Assembly: GCA_041166745.1 (NCBI GenBank)
Contig: JBEEGH010000019.1
Location: 62,001-126,000, forward strand
From: DASUCS01 sp041166745
GTDB lineage: Bacteria; Actinomycetota; Acidimicrobiia; Acidimicrobiales; JACDCH01
Direction of reading: 5' to 3'
DNA length: 64,000 nucleotides
The position numbers and the translations under genes were made by a program. Below are positions 25,701 to 32,371 of the stretch, piece by piece (position 1 is the first letter of the stretch; the number at the start of each line of letters is the position of its first letter). The notes beneath the pieces were generated by a model. The model was not told the DNA's origin and searched no databases. It saw only the letters and a program-made list of their open reading frames with translations.

Positions 25701-26404
25701 AGAACGCCGACGAATACAAGAAGACACCGGCGCTGGAGCTGGTCATCCTGCAGCTTTGGCTGTGGTGCCTGCCGACCGATACGTCCATTCAGAACCGGTT
25801 CCTCACCGTGCTCGAGACCAAGTTCGATGCGAAGTCCGCGGTGGTCGCCGACGGCAAGTACGTCAACGTCAAATACCTCAAGGACATCGCGGTCCTGCCG
25901 ACGCTCCTGACCGACCCGGTGTCGAAGGGCAAGACGGTCTTCGCCCTCATCTGCCTGCTCGACAAGGCGGCGCCGACGGAGGCGAAGGAGTACCTCAAGC
26001 GACAACTCCTGCCCGAGGTGCCCGAGGTCGCGGAATTGCCCGAGGTACCCGCGGTGCCGGAGGTACCCGAGCAGGATGCGCCTCGACCGCTGGTGCCGCT
26101 CGTGCCGAAGGTAGCGGGGCGACCGAAGGTCGACGCCATCCCGGGCCGGCGTACTGCGGTCGCCGCGGTGCCGGATCTCGCAGAGCTTCCCGAGCTGGCG
26201 GAAGTGAACGCGACGTCGGGGCCGAAGACGAAGGAAGGCGCGGGTCCCGAAGCCGGAAAGGCTCCAGGTCGCGCGGGCCGAGCGAAACGCGACGCGGTGG
26301 CCAAGGTCGACAAGGTGAAGCCGTACCTCCCGGACACGCTCGACGTGAAGAAACTCGTCGCCAAGCGCGCCACTGAGGACGAGCTGATCGCCAAGCTCAG
26401 CTAG
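22751..26404 (+). CDS. DUF4157 (eCIS core domain) protein with Ala-rich coiled coil and putative clan-CD-like cysteine protease core
   Basis: 1217 aa from ATG 22751; upstream in-frame starts would overlap the divergent gene. Residues about 146-222 are DUF4157: PAPIRRSMEGAFDADFSDVR, GSDIFFRG, and a zinc-type HELTH at 214-218. A Lys cluster (GKKKKKK) follows near 245. Residues about 334-430 are a long Ala/Glu/Gln/Lys coiled coil. The central part has QVMFAGHGN (His717) and RRVLFNACLT (Cys788), each after a hydrophobic strand, the HG...C pattern of clan-CD peptidases (CHAT, C80, caspase-like). The C-terminus carries Pro-Glu-Val repeats (PEVPEV, PAVPEVP) and a basic tail. No signal peptide. DUF4157 is found on cargo and accessory proteins of extracellular contractile injection systems, but no sheath, tube or baseplate genes are here. 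Protease activity is inferred. Confidence 0.85.
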   Translation: MGTESTPSQPENARATKKPAEPGHAGGSSSSTHVGHAATSQSGGQVLAASPALAAQLQRAAGNRATLHWLGAQAKLEVGSVDDPLEREAETTARLVVDALNSNEPAVDEPSSIVARRVQRKAEIGAEGGDVDPDTEREVNAARGRGAPMPAPIRRSMEGAFDADFSDVRLHAGANATRLNDRVQAKAFTIGSDIFFRGGMPDGQSRGGQELLAHELTHVVQQGGTAQRSPRIRRLKNPFKNFFGKKKKKKPDPAISGPSEVKSTSAAGLVAMVRSADAATRAFMAKDPRFLQKVESLLDGTEKIEVLGLLQAALKPEASDVGEAEDAPVDGVAQAKAEAEAEATAVAEAKALADAKAQAEAEEQARVEAEAQAQTQATAKAEAEAQVQAAAQAQAQAEADALALAKAQADAKAKAESEAEAKRIAEEDKKYQTTAEIQALALPDLMAYIAKTPLWHKRSTITIDENALITQVHTFALEPGVASILDAFTIANLVALTSGPLAGTIGDVMSDLRAYVQAASANEPISLKLDPNLASARSKGNALSKMLADFPAWVLRTALDERSFVLMLKAGYIDDVIAYYKSTPTPTFQAASGADFIAYYNFRKSDNKDPASYQTALGAYMRNFHRFEAAALDKVAKNYANGNSKSRPLTIVLHAAVDHNGAFHRDNLLTAVVRNPNIFTLIVEGGVTLAEYQSQIGPLAQAYGVNQKIDQVMFAGHGNSRIIEMAGGVKESSKGTLEETGQPIDLVGDKAAADALFDEVLANMDDAAAAALRDPTAVSFRRVLFNACLTNSNTVDIALTGDKVAAKAEILDYIAKNASLATYLGNRAKASGHDVTSLGANASIGQVDLVEGATGKLDMVSAVDPFVTASKLEYAEHGIEPAGVLRAALEAWAGDEAATLEAMARRAAKGSTKWDDVIIETIYGSVLFNKDNAAVATQMKTWEQLAASLSEMKSDGHCKPAELFSLMGGSIHRTYFSTLFAKLQNADEYKKTPALELVILQLWLWCLPTDTSIQNRFLTVLETKFDAKSAVVADGKYVNVKYLKDIAVLPTLLTDPVSKGKTVFALICLLDKAAPTEAKEYLKRQLLPEVPEVAELPEVPAVPEVPEQDAPRPLVPLVPKVAGRPKVDAIPGRRTAVAAVPDLAELPELAEVNATSGPKTKEGAGPEAGKAPGRAGRAKRDAVAKVDKVKPYLPDTLDVKKLVAKRATEDELIAKLS

Positions 26405-26407
26405 ATC

Positions 26408-27379
26408 ATGGTCGTGCAGCTCACTCAGGTCGACACGCTCGACAAGGGCTATGGCGCGCAGTTCGCGTTTGCGTCCGACGGCACCACGTGGGCCGCCGCG
26501 TCTCCGGGTACCGCGCATCTCTGGGACGGCGACGTCCTGCGGCAGACGGTCTCGATCCCGGGCTACCGGCAGGGGCCCGCGGTCATCGACGCGGACACGA
26601 AGACCCTGCGGCTGGGGAGCTGGGAGATCGACGTCACGAGCGGCGACGCCACCGAGCAGACGATCGACCCGCAACTGCTCGTCGCCCATCTCGACTGGTC
26701 CCTGAGCGCGGATCCTCGCAGCTTCGGAGCGCACGCCCTCGCTCCGACCCCGAACGGCAAACGCCTGATCATGGCGACAACGTTCACACCGTCACGCCTT
26801 CTCGGCGACACCGCCGAGTACGAGGGCCCACGCGGTCAAGTCCTCCTGTTCGACGTCACGCGCCGCGCCCTCATCGCCGTGCTGGAGGAGGACACGGGTC
26901 CCTCGACCACTCGGGTGCTCGCCGCTGACGCCACCCGCGTTGCGGCAGCAGCAGAGGGCATCCGCCTATGGGACGCGACCACCGCGAAGCTGTTGGCCGA
27001 GGACGCCACGGACATGCCGATGCGCACGGACCTGCGTTTCGACCGAGACGGTTCACTTCTGGCGTCCAGTCGGGTCGACGGCAGCGTCGAAGTACGCGCG
27101 ACCAGTGATCTTTCGATCGTGTCGGTGTGGGACGCGCACCCGAGCGCGGCTCGCGCCGTGGCCTTTCATCCATCGCGCCCGTTGCTGGCGACCGGCGGCG
27201 AGGATCAGCAGCTGAAGGTGTGGGCCCTCGAGGGAGGCTCACCAGAGCTCGTCGCTTGGCACTTTCTGGACGACGGCATCACGGGACTGGGCTTCCATCC
27301 CTTCGGCGAGCATCTGCTCGTGGCGACCGACGACGACGAGATCGTCGTCGTGAACATCTCCACGAACATCTCCGCCTAA
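26408..27379 (+). CDS. WD40-repeat-like beta-propeller protein
   Basis: 323 aa, starting 3 nt after the DUF4157 gene. Degenerate WD repeats are visible: GTAHLWDGD, GIRLWDATTAKLL, GSVEVRATSDLSIVSVWDAH and AVAFHPSRPLLATGGEDQQL followed by KVWALEGG, with a last blade GLGFHPFGEHLLVATDDDE. It is cytosolic, with no signal peptide. Such propellers are protein-interaction scaffolds. Tight linkage suggests it binds or restrains the DUF4157 protein as chaperone, adaptor or inhibitor; that is inference. Its stop overlaps the convergent oxidoreductase by 4 nt. Confidence 0.82.
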   Translation: MVVQLTQVDTLDKGYGAQFAFASDGTTWAAASPGTAHLWDGDVLRQTVSIPGYRQGPAVIDADTKTLRLGSWEIDVTSGDATEQTIDPQLLVAHLDWSLSADPRSFGAHALAPTPNGKRLIMATTFTPSRLLGDTAEYEGPRGQVLLFDVTRRALIAVLEEDTGPSTTRVLAADATRVAAAAEGIRLWDATTAKLLAEDATDMPMRTDLRFDRDGSLLASSRVDGSVEVRATSDLSIVSVWDAHPSAARAVAFHPSRPLLATGGEDQQLKVWALEGGSPELVAWHFLDDGITGLGFHPFGEHLLVATDDDEIVVVNISTNISA

Positions 27380-28314
27380 GTCAGCAGCACGATCTTGCCG
27401 AGCTTGCCGCCGGCGGCGAAGCGTTCGTAGGCCTCGGCGGCGTCGGCCATCGGGTAGGTGGCGGCGATGGGAACCTTCACCCGGCCGCCCTCGAGGTGAG
27501 GAAGCACGTGCGTTTCGACGAGCTGCGCGGCCATGGCCTTCTGCTCGAGCGGTCGCGCCCGCAACGTCGAGCCATGGATGCGACCCCGTTTGCCCATCAG
27601 CGCGAGGAGATTGAGTTCAGCGGCTGCTCCGCCGCCCGCCCCGATGATCGCGATTCGCCCTCCGGTCGCAAGCGACTCGATGTCGTTCGGGATGTTCGGC
27701 GCGCCGATGAGCTCGAGAATCACGTCGAACGGACCGTTGGCGACGAACTCGTCAGGGGCGACCGCTTGCGCACCGAACGCGGCGATCGATGATCGAAGCT
27801 CGCGGTTGCGGACGGTGGCAAACACCGTTGCGCCCGCAGCGACCCCGAGTTGCACGCCGGCGACACCCACGCCGCCGGCCGCCCCGTGCACGCACAGGCG
27901 CTCGCCCAACGAGAGGGCGCACTGCGTGAACAGGGCGTCGTGCGCAGTGGTGAACGCCTCGGGAAAGCCGCCCGCCTCGGGCCAGGCGATCGTGTCCGGC
28001 ACCGGGATCGCGGTGCGCTCGTGCACGACGGCCTGCTCGGCCTGCGCGCCGCCGCCGACGATGGCCATGACTCGATCGCCGATGGCGAATCGGTAGACGC
28101 CGTCACCGACGGCGATCACCTCACCGGCGAGCTCCATGCCCGGGATGTCCTGCGGATTGCCGGGAGGCGCCGGATAGAAGCCCGCCACCTGCATCAGGTC
28201 TGCATTGTTGAGCCCCGCAGCGTGAACATGAACGAGGAGCTCGCCCTTGCCCGGTACCGGGTCGGGGTGGTCGCGCCACTCGAGCGCGCCGTCGACGATC
28301 GTGACTGCCTTCAC
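27376..28314 (-). CDS. Zinc-less quinone oxidoreductase-type MDR dehydrogenase
   Basis: 312 aa. GroES-like N-terminal half (GELLVHVHAAGLNNADLMQV, GMELAGEVIAVGDGV) and Rossmann half with VHGAAGGVGVAGVQLG (NADPH-binding AxxGxxG). The Cys/His zinc ligands of alcohol dehydrogenases are absent, which fits the QOR (zeta-crystallin) class: NADPH-dependent reduction of quinones or enoyl substrates. Ends with YERFAAGGKLGKIVLL, the usual MDR C-terminus. Lies 21 nt downstream of citrate synthase on the same strand; functional link unclear. Confidence 0.9.
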   Translation of the reverse strand: MKAVTIVDGALEWRDHPDPVPGKGELLVHVHAAGLNNADLMQVAGFYPAPPGNPQDIPGMELAGEVIAVGDGVYRFAIGDRVMAIVGGGAQAEQAVVHERTAIPVPDTIAWPEAGGFPEAFTTAHDALFTQCALSLGERLCVHGAAGGVGVAGVQLGVAAGATVFATVRNRELRSSIAAFGAQAVAPDEFVANGPFDVILELIGAPNIPNDIESLATGGRIAIIGAGGGAAAELNLLALMGKRGRIHGSTLRARPLEQKAMAAQLVETHVLPHLEGGRVKVPIAATYPMADAAEAYERFAAGGKLGKIVLLT

Positions 28315-28335
28315 GGCTACAGCGAGCGCCGCGGG

Positions 28336-29607
28336 CTAGCGCTGGTCGATCGGCACGTACTTGCGCTCGGCCTCGCCGACGTAGAGCTGGCGGGGCCGGG
28401 AGATGCGCGAGTCCTGCTCGAGCAACTCCTGCCAGTGCGCCAACCAACCGGATGTGCGGGGAATGGCGAACAGCACAGGGAACATGTCGATCGGGAAGCT
28501 CATCGCCTGGTAGATGAGGCCGGAGTAGAAGTCGACGTTCGGGTAGAGCTTGCGGCTCGTGAAGTACTCGTCCTCGAGCGCGACTTCCTCGAGCTTGAGC
28601 GCGATGTCGAGGAGCGGGTTTTTGCCCGTGACCTCGAACACCTGCTCCGCGGTCTGCTTGATGATCGTCGCCCGCGGGTCGTAGTTCTTGTACACGCGGT
28701 GTCCGAAGCCCTGAAGGCGACCGCCAGACCCTTCCTTCACCGACTTCACGAAGTCGGGCACGTTCTCGATCGAACCGATCTCGGTGAGCATCCGCACGAC
28801 TTGTTCGTTCGCACCCCCGTGACGCGGGCCGTAGAGCGCGGCGGCGGCCGCTGAGGTGGCCGTGTACGGATCGGCGTGCGACGAACCGACGACGCGCATC
28901 GCCGTCGTCGAGCAGTTCTGCTCGTGGTCCGCGTGCAGGATGAACAGCGTGTCGAGCGCCTTGGCGAGAACCGGGTTGTCGTAGTCGACCCACTCGACGG
29001 GGTTGAACATCATGTTGAGAAAGTTCTCGGTGAACTTCTTGGAGTTGTCGGGGTAGACGAACGGCATCCCGGAGTAGAACCGGTGGGCACAGGCTGCGAT
29101 CGTCGGCATCTTGGCGATGAGGCGCACGATCTGCTTGTGACGCACCTCCGGATCGTCGATGTCTTTCGCCTCGGGGTAGAAGGTCGACAACGCGGCGACG
29201 GCGGACACCAGCATCCCCATCGGATGGGCGTCGTAGTGGAAACCCTCCATGAAGCGCTTGCGCATGTTCTCGTGGATGAACGTGTGGTACGTGACCTCGT
29301 GGTTCCACGCATCGAACTGCGCCGGCGTCGGAAGCTCACCGTGGATGAGGAGGTACGCCACCTCGATGTACGTCGAGTTCGCGGCGAGATCTTCGATCGG
29401 GTATCCCCGGTAGCGAAGAATGCCGTTGTCCCCGTCGAGCTCGGTGATCGCGCTACTGCACGCGGCGGTGGTCATGAACGCGGGGTCGTAGAACCAGACG
29501 TTGGGAAGGAGTTTGCGCCATTCGGTGGCGTCGACACCGCCGTCGACGATCGGTACCTCGATCGACTCGCCGGTGCGATTGTCGGTGATGGTGACGGATT
29601 CAGGCAT
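28336..29607 (-). CDS. gltA: Citrate synthase
   Basis: 423 aa, the hexameric type II size. It condenses oxaloacetate and acetyl-CoA in the TCA cycle. Active-site features: LHADHEQNCSTTAMRVVGSS (His), LYGPRHGGANEQVVRML (His), GFGHRVYKNYDPRA (substrate Arg/His) and LYPNVDFYSGLIYQAM (catalytic Asp). N-terminal YDPAFMTTAACSSAITELDG and GILRYRGYPIEDLA are classic. Aconitase is about 5 kb away in the same window, also on the minus strand. Confidence 0.97.
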   Translation of the reverse strand: MPESVTITDNRTGESIEVPIVDGGVDATEWRKLLPNVWFYDPAFMTTAACSSAITELDGDNGILRYRGYPIEDLAANSTYIEVAYLLIHGELPTPAQFDAWNHEVTYHTFIHENMRKRFMEGFHYDAHPMGMLVSAVAALSTFYPEAKDIDDPEVRHKQIVRLIAKMPTIAACAHRFYSGMPFVYPDNSKKFTENFLNMMFNPVEWVDYDNPVLAKALDTLFILHADHEQNCSTTAMRVVGSSHADPYTATSAAAAALYGPRHGGANEQVVRMLTEIGSIENVPDFVKSVKEGSGGRLQGFGHRVYKNYDPRATIIKQTAEQVFEVTGKNPLLDIALKLEEVALEDEYFTSRKLYPNVDFYSGLIYQAMSFPIDMFPVLFAIPRTSGWLAHWQELLEQDSRISRPRQLYVGEAERKYVPIDQR

Positions 29608-29624
29608 CGCCGACGAGGCTACTG

Positions 29625-29888
29625 CTAGGCGAGATGGTCTGGGATGGTGCGGTTGATGGTGTCGATGACGTCGGCAAACGTCTTCTCGGCATGGTCGAGC
29701 TCCTCGAAGTTCATCGAGATCACCGCACCGTTTGCGATGTAGATCTCCATCTTGCGATGCATGCTGTTCATCGACCCGGTCAGCTTCACGTAGGCGATGT
29801 GCGCGGCATTGATCGCGACCATGTGGGTCTCGGCGGCATTGCCGAGATCGAGGTTGACCGTCCGCGTGACCTGTTCGCCGCCCGACAT
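29625..29888 (-). CDS. Small hypothetical protein
   Basis: 87 aa from ATG 29888 (MSGGEQVTRTVNLDLG); GTG 29897 is an alternative. The sequence looks like a compact alpha/beta protein: HMVAINAAHIAYVKLTGSM, KMEIYIANGAVISMNFEELD and a final helix TFADVIDTINRTIPDHL. No recognised family. It sits between the carboxyltransferase (22 nt upstream) and citrate synthase on the same strand, so probably part of that transcription unit. Confidence 0.6.
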   Translation of the reverse strand: MSGGEQVTRTVNLDLGNAAETHMVAINAAHIAYVKLTGSMNSMHRKMEIYIANGAVISMNFEELDHAEKTFADVIDTINRTIPDHLA

Positions 29889-29910
29889 TGCCGCCACGCT
29901 ACCGCTCGCC

Positions 29911-31266
29911 TTACAGCGGGCTGTTGTCGTGCCGTCTGGGCGGGAGGCGCTCCTGCTTGCCTTCGAGCAGCTGCACGGCGGCCACGACCTCGCGGCGGGT
30001 GTCGGCGGGGTCGATCACCGCGTCGATCGAGCCTCGCTCCGCGGCGGGCCACGGGCTGAGCAGCCGATCCTCGTAGTCGAGCTCGAGCTCGGCGCGCTCC
30101 TTCGGGGTGGCCTTGCGATGCAGGATCTCGACCGCACCCTTGGCGCCCATCACCGCGACCTCCGCGCTGGGCCAGGCGAGGTAGAGATCGCTGCCCATGT
30201 CCCGCGAGTCCATCACGATGTACGCACCGCCGTACGCCTTGCGCAGGACGATGGCGACGCGCGGGACTGTCGCCCGCGCGTACGCGAACGCGAGTTGGGC
30301 CCCGTGACGGATCATGCCTCGCCACTCGAGATCCTTGCCCGGGTAGAAGCCGGACGTGTCGATGAGCGTCAGCAGCGGCACGTTGAACGCATCGCAGAAC
30401 GAGACGAAGCGCGCGCCCTTCTGCGATGCGGGGATGTCGAGCGTTCCCGCGATCGACTGAGGCTGGTTCGCAACCACACCGATCGGCCGGCCCGCGACAG
30501 TCGCGAACGCGGTCACGAGGTTCGGCGCCCAGCCCGCCCGCAGCTCGAGCAGGTAGCCGTCATCGACGATTGCGCGGATGACGTCGCGCACGTCGTAGCT
30601 TGCGGTGCTCGAGGCCGGGATCAGGGAACGAAGCTCGGGCGTCGACCGATCGGGAGGATCGTCGGTGGCGAGGCGCGGCGGAAGCTCATCGACATGCGAC
30701 GGCAGCAGAGCGAGGAGCTCGCCGATGGCGTCGAGGGCGGCGTCGAGGTCGGGCACCACCAGCGCTGCAAGCCCGGTCATCGAGGCGTGGACGCCGGCGC
30801 CTCCGAGCTCGTTCGTGTCGACCACGATGCCGGTGATCTCGTGCACCATCTGCGGACCACTGACGAAGGCGTACGCGTCCGAGGTCATCACGACGTGATC
30901 CGCCAAGCCGAGTAGTAACGCGGGGCCGGACACCGCCGGACCATGCGCGGCCATGAGCACAGGGATCACGCCGGAGCAGATCGTGATGGCCCGCGCCGCG
31001 ATTCCCCAACCGAAGCTGGCGGCGAGGCCCTCGGTGACATCGGCGCCGCTCGATGCGATCGTCACGACCAACGGGAGTCGCGCTTCGAGTGCGTGCATGG
31101 CCGCGTCGGCCAACGTTTGGCCGTCGGCCGGAGTGAGCGCGCCAAGTCGGACGGTGGGATCGCAGCGCGCCAGCACCACGGCGCGGTCGCCGAGCTGGGC
31201 GCGTCCCGCGCTCACGGCTCCGTGTACCCCGGCGCGTATCGGAAGGTCGGTCGTACTCACGATCAC
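29911..31266 (-). CDS. Acyl-CoA carboxyltransferase (biotin-dependent carboxylase beta-type)
   Basis: 451 aa from GTG 31266, which forms GTGA with the LysR stop. The crotonase-like N half has VMAAHGPAVSGPALLLGLAD and FVSGPQMVHEITGI. The C half has GRPIGVVANQPQSIAGTLD, FVSFCDAFNVPLLTLIDTSG and RKAYGGAYIVMDSRDMGSDL, which hold the oxyanion glycines and acyl-CoA site of AccD/PccB proteins. It would move CO2 from carboxybiotin to an acyl-CoA. It is shorter than typical PccB (about 520 aa) and has no zinc ribbon; no biotin carboxylase or BCCP lies nearby. Substrate unknown. Confidence 0.88.
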   Translation of the reverse strand: MIVSTTDLPIRAGVHGAVSAGRAQLGDRAVVLARCDPTVRLGALTPADGQTLADAAMHALEARLPLVVTIASSGADVTEGLAASFGWGIAARAITICSGVIPVLMAAHGPAVSGPALLLGLADHVVMTSDAYAFVSGPQMVHEITGIVVDTNELGGAGVHASMTGLAALVVPDLDAALDAIGELLALLPSHVDELPPRLATDDPPDRSTPELRSLIPASSTASYDVRDVIRAIVDDGYLLELRAGWAPNLVTAFATVAGRPIGVVANQPQSIAGTLDIPASQKGARFVSFCDAFNVPLLTLIDTSGFYPGKDLEWRGMIRHGAQLAFAYARATVPRVAIVLRKAYGGAYIVMDSRDMGSDLYLAWPSAEVAVMGAKGAVEILHRKATPKERAELELDYEDRLLSPWPAAERGSIDAVIDPADTRREVVAAVQLLEGKQERLPPRRHDNSPL

Positions 31267-32186
31267 GCGCCGAAGATGCCCGGTTGATGCTCGGCTTCGG
31301 TCGCGATCGTGCGGCGCAGCACCTCGGTGAGGGCGCGAGCAGGCGCCGACGGCAGACCACGACGGCGGCGAACGAGCCCGACGGAGCGACGCGTGAGACC
31401 GTCGACTCCGACGATCTTCCACGTTTGCGGACCGGTCGAGTTCGCGAGGAGGCGAGGCGCCGCGGACGCCGGCAGCACGGCCGCGCCGAAGCCCTCGAAT
31501 GCGAGTGACGCGACGAGCCGCATGCCATCGACTTCGGCCTTCGTCGTGAGGGTCACTCCCGCGACACTTGCCTGCGCGTCGAGGTCGTCGCGGAAAGCGG
31601 TGCCCGGGGGTTCGAGCAGCAAGTCGTGCTCGGCGAGCTGCGCGAGCGTTACGCGCTCCTCCGCCGCGAGCGGATGATCGAGCGGTGCGATGACCAACAG
31701 CTCCTCTTCGAACAGCAGATCGGAATCGACATCGGGATCGTGGACCGGCAGTGCGAGTACCGCCAGGTCGAGCTGGCCGCTGTGGACTTGTGGGAGCAGC
31801 GAGGTCGTGGTGGCGTCGACGACGACCACCCGCACGAGCGGATACTCGACGGCCATGGCTTCGAGCAGCGGCGGTACGAGCCACCGGGCGGTCGTTCCGA
31901 TCACGCCGACGCGTGCCACGCCGGTGATCTCACTGTTCACCGCGGCGACGTCGGCGACGAGGGCTTCGAGCTCCAGTTGGATCCGTCGTCCTCGGCTCAC
32001 GACCGCCTCACCTTCGGCGGTGAGGGTGCCGGTGGCCCGGTCCACGAGGGTGACCCCGAGCTCGCGCTCGAGCCGGGCGACGTGGGTCGACACGTTGGAT
32101 TGCACGGTGTGCAGGGAGCGGGCCGCCGCCGAGAACGAGCGGTGGTCGGCCACGGCGACGAGGGCGCCCAGCTGCCGGAGGTCCAT
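31263..32186 (-). CDS. LysR-family transcriptional regulator
   Basis: 307 aa. N-terminal winged helix MDLRQLGALVAVADHRSFSA with AARSLHTVQSNVSTHVARLE, then the type 2 periplasmic-binding-fold effector domain (ARVGVIGTTARWLVPPLLEA, GQLDLAVLALPV). Unlike most LysR genes it is not divergent from its likely target: it is translationally coupled to the carboxyltransferase downstream (GTGA overlap), so it may regulate its own operon. Its upstream region contains an inverted repeat (32212-32223) close to the start. Confidence 0.92.
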   Translation of the reverse strand: MDLRQLGALVAVADHRSFSAAARSLHTVQSNVSTHVARLERELGVTLVDRATGTLTAEGEAVVSRGRRIQLELEALVADVAAVNSEITGVARVGVIGTTARWLVPPLLEAMAVEYPLVRVVVVDATTTSLLPQVHSGQLDLAVLALPVHDPDVDSDLLFEEELLVIAPLDHPLAAEERVTLAQLAEHDLLLEPPGTAFRDDLDAQASVAGVTLTTKAEVDGMRLVASLAFEGFGAAVLPASAAPRLLANSTGPQTWKIVGVDGLTRRSVGLVRRRRGLPSAPARALTEVLRRTIATEAEHQPGIFGA

Positions 32187-32211
32187 CGCCAGACATGATG
32201 GCAGCTATCGA

Positions 32212-32223
32212 CAACAACTGTTG
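32212..32223. promoter_or_regulatory. Inverted repeat upstream of LysR gene, candidate operator
   Basis: CAACA-AC-TGTTG: 5-bp arms with a 2-bp spacer, 26 nt before the LysR ATG. Close placement to the start suggests autoregulation, but the motif is short and could be chance. Confidence 0.3.
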
Positions 32224-32310
32224 GACAGATCGCCACCCCCAAGGGAGGATGACCCGTAACAAGACGCCGAGCGTCGCAACCTCTCCCCCCGGGGTTCCGC
32301 TCGAGCACAA

Positions 32311-32350
32311 GGAAGAGACCGGCAGCCCCCCGCCGGTCTCTTCCAGTTTT
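32311..32350 (+). terminator. Intrinsic terminator in the leader of the HAD/acyltransferase gene
   Basis: GGAAGAGACCGGC (32311-32323) and GCCGGTCTCTTCC (32332-32344) form a perfect 13-bp stem with an 8-nt C-rich loop; the stem is followed by AGTTTT (32345-32350). It is the strongest terminator-like hairpin I noticed in the window. It lies in a divergent gap, 22 nt before ATG 32372 of a plus-strand gene, with no plus-strand gene upstream to terminate. It therefore acts either on a short leader or small RNA (attenuation) or on antisense transcription. Confidence 0.75.
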
Positions 32351-32371
32351 CGACAGGACTAGGTTGCCCCT

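Noticed and set aside
28121..29308. Long minus-strand frame overlapping citrate synthase
   Set aside because: It is another frame of a certain gltA gene; Arg/Pro-rich composition and no motifs.
32249..32362. Possible 37-codon ORF (ATG 32249) spanning the leader terminator
   Set aside because: The GGGAGG lies directly against the ATG with no spacing, and the frame runs through the hairpin; a leader peptide is possible but unsupported.
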